From Juglans regia (taxonomy: Eukaryota; Streptophyta; Magnoliopsida; Fagales; Juglandaceae): a stretch of 64,000 bases of DNA. The notes beneath the pieces were generated by a model. The model made no database searches. It saw only the letters and a program-made list of their open reading frames with translations, and was not told where the DNA came from. Shown one piece after another: positions 42,224-54,520 of this stretch; within the stretch, counting starts at the first letter, position 1, and every line of letters starts with the position of its first letter. The position numbers and the translations under genes are program-made. The stretch lies in NCBI RefSeq assembly GCF_001411555.2, contig NC_049907.1:34369866-34433865 (forward strand). The letters run 5' to 3'.

Positions 42224-42456
42224 TTAATGTTTGGGTCGACCCAAGTAATTCCTCGGAAATTAGGTTTCACGTCCCAGTTCTTTAAAAACCTCCTTTCAAG
42301 TTTCCTCCCTCCCAAAGTTTCTACTCGCCGCCGTTGTCTTCCAGCTCGTGTGATCCTTCTTCTTTACTGGTTTTTTCTCAATCCTGTCTCTATTTTTCTT
42401 ATATGTATCGGTATTTGAAGGCAGTTGTTTCCCTTTGTAAATTTCTGTCTTGGGAA

Positions 42457-42495
42457 TTAGGGTTTTGTTACTTTTAATCTGAGAATTAGGGTTTT
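42457..42495 (+). promoter_or_regulatory. Two telo-box motifs in the RPS21 5' region
   Basis: TTAGGGTTTT occurs at 42457-42466 and again at 42486-42495, the inverse of the AAACCCTAA telo box. Such motifs near the transcription start or in the first intron are common in plant translation-machinery genes and cooperate with site II elements. Confidence 0.6.
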
Positions 42496-42899
42496 GTTTC
42501 TCTTGACAAACTGGCTGAATTCTTTGTTTTATGTGCTCTTTAAAAACATGTTTTATTGCTGTGAAAAACTGAAGATGTATCTCTCAAAGATTATTAAATT
42601 TTGTATTAATATGAATCGGCTAAGAGTTCTTTTTTTGTGAATGAATGAATACTTTGAGATTCAAAGACTGTTTTTTCTTAGCAACCCTCTCTCTGTTTTT
42701 TTCCCAGTGTTAGTGCTCATTTGTTCTTGTTTTCATTCATATGGATGACCCTGATATTTCTATTATGCTATTCATCTGTTGCCCCTAGTTTTTTTCCCTT
42801 TAATTTTTCCTTTTTCTTAGTCCATTAAAAGTTTGGATACTTGGTCTTGTTTGTTCAGATTGGTAAGGGTTTGAAGAAGTAGTTTACACAGAAGCCAAG

Positions 42900-43968
42900 A
42901 TGCAGAACGAAGAGGGGGTTATTACCGAGCTTTACATTCCCAGGAAATGGTATTTAATATGTTTCCATTTTTCATTATCATTGTTTTCAGTTTTTGTGTT
43001 TCTCGAATGCGTCTTGATTTTTTTTTGGCTAAATGCTTGTGAATCAGCTCGGCCACAAACAGGTTGATTACTTCGAAGGACCACGCTTCCGTTCAGATCA
43101 ATGTTGGGCATTTGGATGAGAATGGCGTGTACAACGGCCATTTCTCCACCTTTGCTCTCTGTGGATTTGTTCGTTCTCAGGTTTTTGTTCTCTCCCCATT
43201 TCAGTTTTCTACTTCCACAGTTTTATTTGCATGAGTTGCTTGAGTTTTAGATTATGGTACTTGAAGTTTACTCTCAGTGAAGGACTGTTGAAATTGCTTT
43301 GCGTGTTTAATTTGAAGATTAGTGGTAGGCAATTACTTTTGGGGAGTAAATGGAATGTGTATTTAGATCTTATAGAAACGTAAGTGCCTTAGAAACTGAT
43401 GTTTTGTCTTTTTTATGGGAAACGTTTGATATTAACATGCAAAGTATAGTCTTATCTTTTCAAGATTTTTTTTGGTTGAATGAACTGTCTGTGCCACGTG
43501 GTGTCGAACACTGACTGAAACTTGAAGCATTTACTTTTCCTTGTAGGAATTGTGTTCTGTATGTGTTAATCGTTTCTGCCATTGATTGTGGAAGTCTGTG
43601 AAAGTCTTTCTTTCTTTCTATCGTTTCTGCCTTTGATTGTGTTAATCGTTCTTGCCTTTGGTGGGTGCATTGCCATGTATTTTGTAGATGTATGAGACAT
43701 TCCACATGGTCTGTGTTTTTACACTTCATTCTTGTTTATTTCGGTGCTTCTATTGCAATCTTTCATGAACAGATTTTCTTGTATAAAAGAAAAATCTTTC
43801 ATGAACAGTTTTTGTTTAATTCATACAATTTACTCACATCTTGGTTAGACTTTTATTTTTGATTGTGTAGTTTTTTCTGATTTCTTTTACATTCTATACC
43901 AGGGAGATGCTGACAGTGCGCTTGATCGCCTTTGGCAGAAAAAGAAAGTGGAAGTTCGTCAACAGTAG
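42900..43968 (+). CDS. RPS21: 40S ribosomal protein S21 (eS21), three exons
   Basis: The product is a small eukaryote-specific protein of the 40S subunit, involved in 18S rRNA end maturation. Coding exons: 42900-42949, 43048-43180 and 43903-43968, joined in phase with GT/AG introns (donors at 42950 and 43181, acceptors ending 43047 and 43902). The sum is 82 residues, the standard plant length. Recognisable segments are the N terminus [17 protein letters not shown], then [16 protein letters not shown] in exon 2, and the end [15 protein letters not shown] Cys codon is split across intron 1 (TG|C). A 5'-UTR intron is likely, since a good acceptor (TTTGTTCAG) lies about 40 bp before the ATG, but I did not fix its donor. 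No damage is seen, so it should be functional. Confidence 0.95.
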
Positions 43969-45138
43969 AGTAAGGGAGAGAGAGAGAATCTAGTTCACTA
44001 TCGTGTTTGAAATTCTGTTCTCGGGTCGATGCAATGTGGTCTAAGGATTTTGACTCCATTCATTAGTTTTTATGAAATATTGAAACTACTTCTTGATCTT
44101 TCACGTGTGGCTGTTTGAATTGTGGATATGACATAAAATCTCATGTACCTTTTACATATATGCTGACTGCTCTGCATAACATTTGCTTTTCACATATCTG
44201 AATAGCTAATTATCTTGACCATCACAGTTCAAGCAAGGTACGGGTGTATGCCAATGGGATCGGTGGCCGAAAGGAAAACAAAATAAAAGGATGCCTAGTT
44301 TTATGAAATTTGCTTTGAGGAAATAGTGGTATCGCAAGGGAAAAAAAATGTTTTAAACAATGTTTTTGCCTGAGTTTATCTTGAACCCATGACCTCCATT
44401 TATTCTGGGCTTTTCCCTTGAATGGTAATGAATGTTGTTGCAGTTGGTAGTGGGTACCGTCAAGTTTATATAGATATTTGGTTGCTTGAATTCTCAGTAA
44501 GTTTTACCTTGCTTATTAGCACCCGTGTTACCAGGTGTCCTCAAAGCTGATTTTCCTCGTATGTCTTCGAAGTCAAAGAGGACAGAATTTTTTTTTTTTT
44601 TTTTCTCTGGATTATGATTTTTTTTTAATATTTAAAAGTGTTCGCAATATTATTAAATAATATTTTCTTAATTATTTGTGAAAAAAAAAATTAAAAAATA
44701 AAAAAAGAATTGGAGCGGAATAAATGATCGGGATCCCCGACTAACACAATGTTATAATCGAAACTACTAATCGAGCAAGTGTGGTAACTGATTTGAGACG
44801 TGGCGGTTCGTGATCTAATTAAGATAATTTTCTGCAATTTCAGTATACTTAAAACGATGTTGGGATTTTTAAAAGGTAAGCTTTGAGATTTAACTAATTA
44901 TGGTATTTGTTAAATACAATTTATTTAGTTAAAATACTTAACAGAAACGAGAATAAAGAACAAGTCGATCTATGTTCGAATCCAAGATCGCTTGCTATAA
45001 TAAAAATAAATAATTGTCCCAAAAAACTCAAAATAATATAAAGTAAATTCAATTATTTTATTCTTCAAAATTTATTAAAAAAAAATAACACCTTCTAATG
45101 ACATGAACTTCAAATGATGTGGTTATTTTTATTACGAG

Positions 45139-45278
45139 TTTTGTTACATACAGTCATTTTTACGTACTTCTTATACACTTTATTGATTTGATTGGTCACA
45201 ATAATTATTTTATATTAAAAAAATGATACAACTAATCATGTTAGCGGAGTGTACAACCAAAATGACTGTACATAAAAT
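45139..45278. mobile_element. Short foldback MITE (family M3)
   Basis: Inverted ends TTTTGTTACATACAGTCAT and ATGACTGTACATAAAA. It is clearly related to the element at 60093-60236 in VAMP724 intron 3. Non-coding; the target duplication is no longer clean. Confidence 0.65.
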
Positions 45279-47210
45279 TATCACATTGAATCTGCAGTCA
45301 GAATTTTGTCCTTGAGACATTAGCAGGGATAGATAATTAAAGACAAAATAAATGGCCCTACAATCTCACAGTCACAGCAACCTACCATTTTAAATCAATA
45401 TAATCCTACTTGTTTCTCTTCTCCTATCTTTTTAGCTTCTTGGCCTCTTGAGTCTCTTGACAATGGAGCTGCATGCTGTTGACAATATACCCTGTTTGTT
45501 CTCTTTGTGCTTTTTGTTTCCGTCGTTTTCACAAGATTTCTTCACCATCAAAGTAGGTGCTTGATTGGGAATCTTTCTTTTCTTTTTTATTTTTTGGACA
45601 TTGACCAAATAATTGTAATTTGAACTTCTTTTTTTTTTTTTTAATGATAAAAGTGCTCTTTCATATACTACTTCCCTAGACAATTTTATAGGTTTAATAG
45701 TTAAATCTATAATACATACACCAAAGAACAAACAAAATGGCCGTAAGGTTCGCTTTTGACCCGAGCCTCGGAATGTCAAATAGTGTGGATCTTTGGGGTT
45801 GACCATAGTGACGACAAATGGGAATCAAACTATCCTATTCAAAATTTCAAATAGCATGAACAGGAATACCATCTCTTCTGAGTATTCTATTTATTTTAAT
45901 CTTTTTTATTTTTTTTTTCTTAATAAGTATGTGGTATAGAGATTATGAGTAAAAAATTTTAATTAATTTAAGGAATAAAAAAAATTAAAATATGTATGAC
46001 GTGCGATGTAGGTAGCTGGACAATAAAGCTCATTCTATATATATCATATCAAAAGTAAAGAATATATAGTCCACATGTTGACTACTACATAAGGGATTAG
46101 AGCACTCTCAATGACTTTTATATTATACAAAAAATGTAAATTATTTGAAAAATTGTTCTAAAAAGGAGTTCCATCTGATTATATAAAAGGAATTGTAAAA
46201 TACAATTACCTACAGTAACCCGTTACATGTAGCAGGTACTGTTCATCTCATAATTTTTTTTTTATTGATATTTCATTTATTCTCTCATTTTCTTTTATTT
46301 TGATTTTTATCATATAAGCAAATTCTTTCTATTTTTCATCATTTAAAACACATATATTTCATTTTCTTCTAAAAAATATCTTGGAAATATTTTTAAACTA
46401 ATTTTTTTATATTTTGATTTTATTTTTAATTTTTATTTTGCTTATGTATATTTGTTTTACATGTATAGGACTGAATTATTTTACATTGTATATAAAAAAT
46501 AAATTGCAAATATAAAAAAATATATAGATATTGTAAATTTATTGGTAGAAATGAAATATTTAAAAATAATAAAAAATCATATTTAAATGATAGTGAAAAA
46601 AAATAGATAAACTAATGAATGATATATTATAAAAGTCAATAAATAAAATAATAAAAAAAAGAATTTTAATGATGTATTTTAAATGATTGGACAAAAAATC
46701 CATTGTAGTGCTTTAACTATATTATACTCAGCTCTACGAAGGTACTGTTTTTAAAGCTTATATTCGCCTTTTGTAAACAAGAGAAACAAAACGATGATAG
46801 ATAGAGAGCTCGTGCCACTGCAACTGCAACTGTACAGTCTGTACCATGCACTCATTTGTTTTAAGCTGCTAGAAGCTTGGACTAAAGTCTAATGGTAGGA
46901 AAGCCTACTCGTTTGCCACTATGAACCTTATAAATCGAATGTGTATGGTTCAATTACATCCTCGAAATGTGGCCAAATCCACCCAACAAATGGGTGGTTC
47001 AATCGTCACCATCTAGCCAACACCACCCCAAAAAGGATGGCTGACAAACCACTTTTGTGGGATTGCTCTAGCTTGCACCACCCACGCCGGGTGATCTAGC
47101 CATCCTAAAAGGGTGATTGGCCAGCCATCCTATAACATTATGAACGGCTCCAACAACTGCCTTTACAACAAATCTCTTTATGGACTTAATATTTTTATTT
47201 ATTTAGAGTA

Positions 47211-47380
47211 ATGTTATATAAAGTCGTAAAATTTACAAGTGCCGTTTAATCGTTTTGAAAAAAAATAGAGTCTACTATTAAGAAATTGTCATTATTTTTT
47301 TGTGAATCTCGTATTTACTTACTTTTTTCAAAAAGATTGCGCGACGTTTGCGTATTTTACAATTGTAAATATCATTTCTC
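47211..47380. mobile_element. Short foldback MITE (family M2), copy 1
   Basis: Left part AAGTCGTAAAATTTACAAG with ATCGTTTTGAAAAAAAATAG pairs with the right part TTTTTTCAAAAAGATTGCGCGACG...TACAATTGTAAATAT. Three further related copies lie at 55650-55830, 56775-56935 and 57110-57290. Non-coding. Confidence 0.6.
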
Positions 47381-47782
47381 ATTTATTTTTCTTTGACATT
47401 TTGCCATATATATGTCTATTGCATTCTATCTACCCGTCCTTTTATACATCTTTGACCTTATTAATATGTCTTTTGCTTATAAAATAGAAATACTAGGAGC
47501 AAACAAGAATAATTACCTTATAGGTTTCAGCTTTCAATTCACAACCAACTTAGCCCAAACAAGTCACAATACTTAAGTCCCTAGAGCTGAATTCCATAAA
47601 AATTACATACCCATTTGAGCCCAAAATACAATTCTCCCCTGACAAACATTCTAACCAACTTTGCATATAGCAATATGAGTTCCAAAATGGTTGCTTTTGT
47701 TACCAATTCTATTTATCTGAACGCAAAGTCAAAGGACTATTCCAACACTACCCACCACCGTTCGATCCCACAACAAAGTCGA

Positions 47783-49145
47783 TCACATGATGGAACACCC
47801 ATTGGCGTTTTCATCACTGAAAATCCCAAACGAATCCAACGGTGCTGCTTGCACTGCATAAATCTCGTGGTTGGCACCTGCGTACGTGTACGGTACTGAT
47901 GGAACACAATAAGAGGGACCGAAACTTTGGGCAGGATGTATCATGTTGTAACTTGCAATATACTCCGGCTGAGGGTAATTTGCTTGTAGGTACTGGCATG
48001 ATTGTTGACGTGTAGGGCTGGGATTTAGCGGGGGCACACCACCATCATTCATACCCGGATCATGAATTTTAGATTTCGTGCCTGCAGGCGTACCGAAGAA
48101 TAGTGCACCCTGACCACTGCTCTCATTATTACTTTCATGCCCTTTTTTCTTCTTCTTTTTACCACAACCTTTTGCAGCAAGCACAGCAGCGCCATCACTT
48201 TCACTGCCCTTGTGACCCGCAACGGGCGACTCCTCACCGGCTGTATGATTTACCTGCGACTTCTCTCCACTTTTGCTTCCACTTTTTTTAGCAGAGCTAT
48301 GCTTCTCTTCAACTTTCTCGCATGGATTCTCAACTTTTTGAACATTGTAATTTATGCCACTTTGTGGGTCACCATCTTTGTACTTGTTCGTTGCTCTCCC
48401 GGACTTCTTCTCTTTCCCGACCTTATTTTCTGACCAAATCTCGGCGCGTTTTCCTGTTTTAACCAACTTCTTAATCAGGGTCTCAACTCTGACGTTTCCT
48501 GTCACCGTAACTTTGTACTGCTGTGAATCAAAGGTTGTGGAAAAAACACCTGCAAAATATTAAAGAAGGTACAATAAAGGCTGTGTAACAAAAGAGAATC
48601 CCGAAAATGAGTGTATAGAGATGTATCTCCCAGATTATATGTTGGTAATACTGTTTGGATGAGTATAAAATCGAACGAAAGAACAATAAAACTTAAAGGT
48701 AATGTTTTCTGTTCTGGGCTTCACAAAAGAGAAAAACATGCCTGCATTAAGTCGGACAGTTCTGTGTAGCTCAGTTATGCTATATGTTTTCGTTTCCGCA
48801 GGTTACTCAAAAAAAAGAAAAGGTGTGGGATTTAAACGTTTCGAGTGATATATTTTTCTATTACTTCATTTTCTCAACAGCGAAATGATAAAAGGGTTTT
48901 CATATTTCTCTGTTCAATACCATCAATGCTCTGCAGAACTTTCTTGACTTTCCTCTTACAACCTTCACAGTGGAGAGAAACCTTCAAGACCCATGTCTGA
49001 AAAAACAAAGCAAGCAAGCATTGAAATGCTAAAACATGTAGCGAGGAAAGAAAAATATAAGAAAGAATACGAAGGGGGTTTGTCTTCAAGGATATACCTG
49101 ATACTTCAGTGCTTCTGATGGTTCTAGAGTAGAATTTGTAGCCAT
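47783..49145 (-). CDS. Heavy-metal-associated isoprenylated plant protein (HIPP), three exons
   Basis: On the minus strand the exons are 49145-49098, 48996-48921 and 48549-47783, joined in frame with GT/AG borders (48 + 76 + 767 bases), giving 296 residues. Exons 1-3 build an HMA domain at residues 16-75: TWVLKVSLHCEGCKRKVKKV with its CxxC metal-binding pair, then FSTTFDSQQYKVTVTGNV and LIKKLVKTGKRAEIW. A long Lys/Ser/Glu/Gly-rich region with a six-Lys run follows, then a Pro/Tyr-rich tail (QYLQANYPQPEYIASYN). The last four residues are CSIM, a CaaX box for farnesylation, which defines HIPPs. HIPPs bind metals or act as membrane-anchored stress regulators. The single HMA domain and long disordered tail fit the single-HMA subgroup. 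The exact paralogue is not assignable here. Confidence 0.93.
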
Positions 49146-51393
49146 TAGAGGGAGGAAGGTAAAGGTTTGAGATTGAATGGAGAAGGTAAAAAAAGAGTAC
49201 CCGGGAGTATGGGAGTTTTGAAGGAGTTCAGGAAGAGACAGGAATGAATGTGAGAGAAATTCAGGTCAAAGCTGTACTCGTGTGCTTTGAACTTTGAGTT
49301 TGAAGGACTTCAATTTATGCACTCAAATTCGGGGGGAGAGTGCAAAGATAACTTATTAACTATCAAAGTATACTTTGAAAATGACAAAGGAAAACTTACG
49401 GAAATTAACTATTGGAGTGGTACAGTACTCGAAGAAAATGACTGATTTGGATATAGAAATTATCTTATTTAATTTTTTTTTATTATTATAATTTTTTTTT
49501 AATTTTATATAAAATATAATAAATAATTTTATTTTTTTTAAATTTCAAATTTTAAATAATATTTTAATAATATTTTATTCAACTCATCTAAAAATATCTC
49601 ATCTCATCACACTATACAAACAAGTCTAAAAATAAATAAAGTTACAAAATTTATTAAATGAATTTAAGAAAAATGTGTAGTCCTCTAAAACAAATTATGA
49701 AAAATTATTTTATAAATTAATGTCACTTATTGTATGTTAAATTATAATTTTTTTTTAAAACTATCACAATCAAGGCATATCTATTTATAAGTTTTATTTA
49801 GATAAATGATTTAATCACAAATAGATTTTATAAAAATAAATTTACAAATTTAATTATATGTCTTAATATGATACGTTAAATTATAAAATTATTTTTATTA
49901 TAAAATAGATTTAACGTATTAATTTTTGAATTTCTTTTATAAAATTTCTTTATAATTATAACACTTCTGTTTTATAAATGTCTTTTATCATAATCACTGC
50001 TATTTTTGTTGTAGATTTTACAAATTTATGGTACTCACTAAATTTAATTGTAATCGGGAGGCTAGTTGAGTGACACATGGATATATTTTATTTTGCAAGA
50101 GAAACGATAGAAATGACTTCTATATAACAACTAATTGTTTATATCTACGTAATAAAATGATATTATTTTAAATTTTATTTTTATTTTTACTTTTAATTTG
50201 ATGGGTTTAAATTAAATAAAAAAATATTATTATATTTAAAATTATATATAAATTGTCAATAGATTGTAATTTTGCAATACTCGTCAGCTGCATCTTAAAC
50301 CCTATTCAAGTTTTCAGGTATCGAAACCTCAATTGGTCGGTCGAGCAATCAATATGGCTTTCAACATTTGCACACGCAAGTTTCTATTTTCGCGATGCCA
50401 ATTAAAATTGTAAAAAATCTTCATAATCTTCTAATATTTCTCACTCCACATTTTTTTTTAATTTTTATTATTTTTTCTTTTATCAAATATTATTATATGA
50501 ATAATAAATAAATAATTTTAAATAATTTTAAAAAAATAAACTTAAAAAAAAATTTAAAAAAATTTTAAAAATTTTAAAAATTAAAAAAAATATATAAAAT
50601 ATAAAGTGTGGTAGAAATTATGTGTAGCAAAACTCTTAAAATTAACGCTGTGCTCAGAAAATGGTGCAAAAAGTAAGAGATTGATAAGACGAGACTGGAC
50701 GGACATCACATTAATCTTTCATCTTCCAGGCAATAAATAATCATCAATGGTAGATATGGGTAGATATATGGATTAAAAATAGGGCTGCAATTACCCACCA
50801 ACAATAAATTAAATCACTGCCATACGATTAGTTGGCCCCAACCAATAAAAGAAGATCCTTATAGATTTTTTATTGGTACAATTTTTATAGAAAATAAAAA
50901 TACTATGAAATTTAATTTAAGTTTTCTTTTAGAAAATAAAGTCCTAAATGACTCTGATTTTAGAAATTCTATTTTTAATTTTTTAGATACAATTATGAAT
51001 TGTGCAAACACTGCAAATTCAAAAAGAGTAATGTTTCCTATTAAAAACTTATTTTTTTTAAAAAAAAAGTATGTTTGCTCACTATGTAAAATATTATTTA
51101 TTTAAAAAAAATTAAATTAGTCTAAAAATATTTAATTTTTTGAATAATATTATATATAATCTTAAAAATTGTAATTTCCATGAACTCCCTTCGAAAAGAA
51201 GTAGGAGACGCATTAAAAAAATAAAATTTTCATACGAGTCATAAATTTATATACTAACACTACATAACTGCAAATATCATTTCCCTATTTAAATTTCTCT
51301 ATAAACAACATTGGTACAGATTCACGGAATAATGCCCATCTCCTTTTGGTGCAAAACCCAAAAAAAGGCATGCACACTCGCGAATTAAGCCAT
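49146..51393. other. Intergenic region between the HIPP and coiled-coil genes
   Basis: It contains the HIPP promoter and 5'-UTR (to about 49310), a degraded M1-type MITE at about 49446-49628 (ATTTTATTCAACTCATCT ... ATCTCATCTCATC), and very AT-rich sequence (49640-50650) with no other recognisable feature. The small plus-strand frame at 50905-51105 is AT-driven and not supported. Confidence 0.5.
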
Positions 51394-53379
51394 CTAGCTT
51401 TCACTTTCTTTATCATTATCGTCTTCCTCCTTGGGCAAAATACGTCCTTCCTTGTCACTTCCCTCAACCCTGCAATCTTGAGCCTGAGCATTTTTAGCAT
51501 CCGTTGTGACATCCTGCAGCTGCGTCAGTCCAGGTACTGGTGATTAGTTCTGAAAACATATAATTGTACCAGAAATCTATTTAACAGATAAGCCAAAAGG
51601 CATAGGAAAAATTAGTCTAGTGATAGCTTACCCCCAAGTTTCTTAGGCTAGAAGTAACATCCTCTTGTTGCTGCTGCTGGAGAGTGGTCCTCAGTTCTTG
51701 AAATTCCTAGTTCCAATTTGATTGAGAAAAAAATTATATACATATATCTGGAAAATAGAGCTTGGAAGGCTAAATCTGGAGCCACCCACCACTTACTGAT
51801 CGAAGTTGCTCTACTTCAACATTTAGTGATTTCTTGAGATCTGAAAGCTCCTGTATGAAGTAAAAAACAATTGCATAAAAAGTTATTAGTTTAGAACAAA
51901 GGAATCTCTATGAAAACTAGAAAGCAGTGAGTTCTGGTATGCCAATTAGACATTCAACTTCTGCAGGTTGATGTATTTCTAATACTGAACTCCATTAGGC
52001 TGTACCAATCACCATGGATGATGATGTTACATTCAATCCATTTGAATTAAATCATGCATATCACAAATTCATATATGTCAACCATGTTAGATATGATGTA
52101 TTAATGATCAATACCTATCCACTTTGAATATAGACCATCATTCTTTAAACATGGGCAATAACAATCGGAAGAGGAATTATTAAGCCACTTCCATCTTTCA
52201 TCCCTGACAATATTCAAATTGGAAATCCCAATGTCAATTTATCACATGCAAGCATCATCGATTCAAAATATGTCGACGTTGTCTGCTAATATCCTTATAT
52301 ATCTATTTACAAGCATAGTTGTCTACTTAATTTCAAATGATTTGTTTTATTTACATAAAGCCTACCATTTTATCAAACATATGATGTTTCTATTGACAAT
52401 CCCCAACCAGATGTGTGGGCAAACCCAGCATAAGATCCAAATATCAATTCCAACACTTGTTCAAAACAGCTCTGGGTGAGAATTAATCCAGTCATAAATA
52501 AGATCCAAGTATCAAACACAGGAATATAATTTCATAGCATGTCCCCAAAGAACAAGCACCCATGTGAGCGAGCAAGATACTTTATTCGAGCAAAAATGAC
52601 TATATATAAAAAATTTAGAAGACAAAAATACACCCAGAATTTTCACATCTAGAAAACAGAACAAAATAAATATGCAACCACGTGTTGTGATACCCAGCAA
52701 ACACTTACATCGCGATAGATCATAACTTGAGTGTCTAACTTTGATCTCCAATTTTGCAAATCCTAATTAGCTCAAAAAAAAAAAAAAATAAATAAATAAA
52801 AAGTGGTACGCAGTCAGAACTGAAATGTATGAAACCAAGTTGAAGAAATTAACAACCATTGTTCCCACTGAGAAAGCATTGCTTAAAGTCACCTGTTTCA
52901 AACCTTGAATTCTATTAAGCAGGTCAGCCCTTGATTCATTTAGTTCCTGAGAACCAAAAAACAACTTATATTAGCAAGCTACAGCTGTTTGAAGTCCCTG
53001 TTTGGCTGCAGAGAATATCGGGAACACAGATAATAGAAATGCCCCACCCCCAATTCTCTCTTTGTTACTGTTCAACAAAAATCTAAACCTCAATCAAGCA
53101 GCGTACTAAAAAACCCATTAAAAGCAAACAAACGAAACACTGGTTATGATGGACAGATATAGAAAAAAAGGTAGGTGCGGAGTTGAAATTACCGCGATCT
53201 TTGAGCCAAACGGAGTAATATTCTCCTTCTTCTGCAAATAAAAATCACAGATCATCAAATTCATAAACAAAATAATATATCAATACAAAAACGTGGAGAG
53301 AGAGAGAGAGAGAGAGAGAGAGTACGGAGGAGAGTGGATTGGCACGAGGGAGATGAGGAGATGCATCAGAATTGGCCAT
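51394..53379 (-). CDS. Small conserved coiled-coil protein, seven exons, function unknown
   Basis: Minus-strand exons I can join: 53379-53326, 53231-53193, 52946-52893, 52762-52709, 51850-51797, 51706-51632 and 51519-51394, all with GT donors and AG acceptors and all in phase 0, giving 151 residues. The start MANSDASPHLPRANPLSS is followed by KKENITPFGSKIAELNESRAD, written here only as the start of an unbroken charged helix. LQNWRSKLDTQVMIYRD and LKKSLNVEVEQLRSEFQEL then give strong heptad character at about residues 32-110, followed by a Q5 run and an acidic tail (KEEDDNDKESES). No membrane segment, signal peptide or enzyme motif is present. I recognise it as a type of plant hypothetical protein but know no function. 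The last acceptor is a CAG-CTG-CAG site, so exon 7 could also start two codons later. Confidence 0.82.
53295..53322. repeat. (GA)n microsatellite at a splice donor
   Basis: About 14 GA units on the plus strand, (TC)n on the coding strand. The tract begins three bases inside intron 1 of the coiled-coil gene, immediately after the GTAC of the donor site (53325-53322). Confidence 0.85.
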
Positions 53380-53701
53380 GGAATTGAGGACGCCGATGAG
53401 ATTTATCTGGTTTGTTTGGGGAGGGTTCTGAATTCAGATTTGTGGTCGGAGGCCTTAAACAAAGTTATCTTCAATCCGGAGAGTTTCCACCATCTGCAAG
53501 AGGTTATATATACAAGGACCCAGACGGTGGAACAGTGTGACAGAACAAAACAGTACTTCGGATTTTGAAATTTGAGTTTAAGGATGTGTTTGGGCGGGCA
53601 GTTCATACAAGTTAATGGCAGCTGCACGTTAATCTGCAGATCTAATCACTCGACCCTCTGAATGTCACAAACTCAGTATTATTCGGGACAACTGACACTA
53701 A

Positions 53702-53885
53702 GCTGCGTTGTTTGAAAGTCAGAAATTTGAGTTAAGTTGAGCTGATAAAATATTATTAAAATATTATTTTTTAATATTATTATTTTTTAAAATTTAAAAA
53801 AATTGAATTATTAATTATATTTTGTATTAAAATTTAAAAAAAATATAATGATGAGTTAAGAAGAGTTGAAGATCCAAACGTACTC
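53702..53885 (+). mobile_element. M1 MITE, first of three in a row
   Basis: Begins GCTGCGTTGTTTG after TAA and ends GATCCAAACGTACTC before TTA. The body reads GAGTTAAGTTGAGCTGATAAAATATTATT, quoted only for its first part, in the direct orientation of the family. Non-coding. Confidence 0.6.
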
Positions 53886-53888
53886 TTA

Positions 53889-54090
53889 GGATGTGTTTAA
53901 ATATACAAAACATCTCATCTCATTTTATTATTACAATTTTTTTAAATTTTCATATAAAAATATAATAAACAATTCAACTTTTTCAAATTATAAAATAAAA
54001 ATAATACTAAAAAATTATATTCTAATAATATTTTATTTAACTTTCAACAAAATATTTCATATCATATGTACTCTCTATCCAAACCCACCC
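53889..54090 (-). mobile_element. M1 MITE, second of three, TTA target duplication
   Basis: Ends GGATGTGTTT and AAACCCACCC are inverted repeats. TTA lies directly on both sides (53886-53888 and 54091-54093), the target duplication of PIF/Harbinger elements. The body is in reverse orientation (CATCTCATCTC, ATAAACAATTCAACTTTTTC). Confidence 0.75.
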
Positions 54091-54093
54091 TTA

Positions 54094-54302
54094 GGAGTTG
54101 TTTATTTTCACAAATTCTTTTAATTCATTTCATTTCATCATTACAATTTTTTTAAATTTTCATATAAAATAAAATAAATAATTCAACTTTTTCAAATTTC
54201 AAAATAAAAATAATATTAAAAAAATATATTCTATCAATATTTTATTTAACTTTTAACTTAATCTCAATTCATATCATCTCATCTGTAAAAACAAACGAGG
54301 CC
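54094..54302 (-). mobile_element. M1 MITE, third of three
   Basis: Starts GGAGTTGTTTATT immediately after the TTA shared with the previous copy and ends AAACAAACGAGGCC before TAA. Reverse orientation, body closely similar to the preceding copy. Confidence 0.65.
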
Positions 54303-54420
54303 TAATATGTTTTATATATTTATCTACTAATATATTAGAAAAACATTTATAATTTAAATTTTTTATAAATATAAGTATTAACATAGTAAGGGATATGTTT
54401 ACACGAGGAATATTATGTAT

Positions 54421-54520
54421 CAGTCATTATTCACTCTCACACTTCACATTTATAATTTTTTCATAGAGTGTAGGGATATTTTTTACAAAATGTGAGATGT
54501 AGAGTGATGAATAATGACTG
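54421..54520. mobile_element. Foldback MITE (family M4)
   Basis: CAGTCATTATTCACTCTC at the left pairs imperfectly with GAGTGATGAATAATGACTG at the right. The 100-bp element could form a long hairpin. Confidence 0.6.

Larger units (their letters stand above)
43969..47782. other. Intergenic region between RPS21 and the HIPP gene
   Basis: About 3.8 kb, AT-rich, no gene I can support. It holds the RPS21 3'-UTR, a MITE at 45139-45278, a second type of MITE at 47211-47380, and a block at 46975-47150 with repeated CCACCC/GGGTGG and AGCCATCC motifs in inverted arrangement. A 124-codon minus-strand frame (45432-45806) is Lys-rich and low in complexity and matches nothing I know. Confidence 0.5.

Noticed and set aside
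45432..45806. 124-codon minus-strand Lys-rich frame
   Set aside because: Low complexity, no homology I recognise, no promoter or splice context. A chance frame is more likely.
53893..54123. 76-codon frame rich in I, K, N and F
   Set aside because: Falls inside an M1 MITE and follows AT composition.
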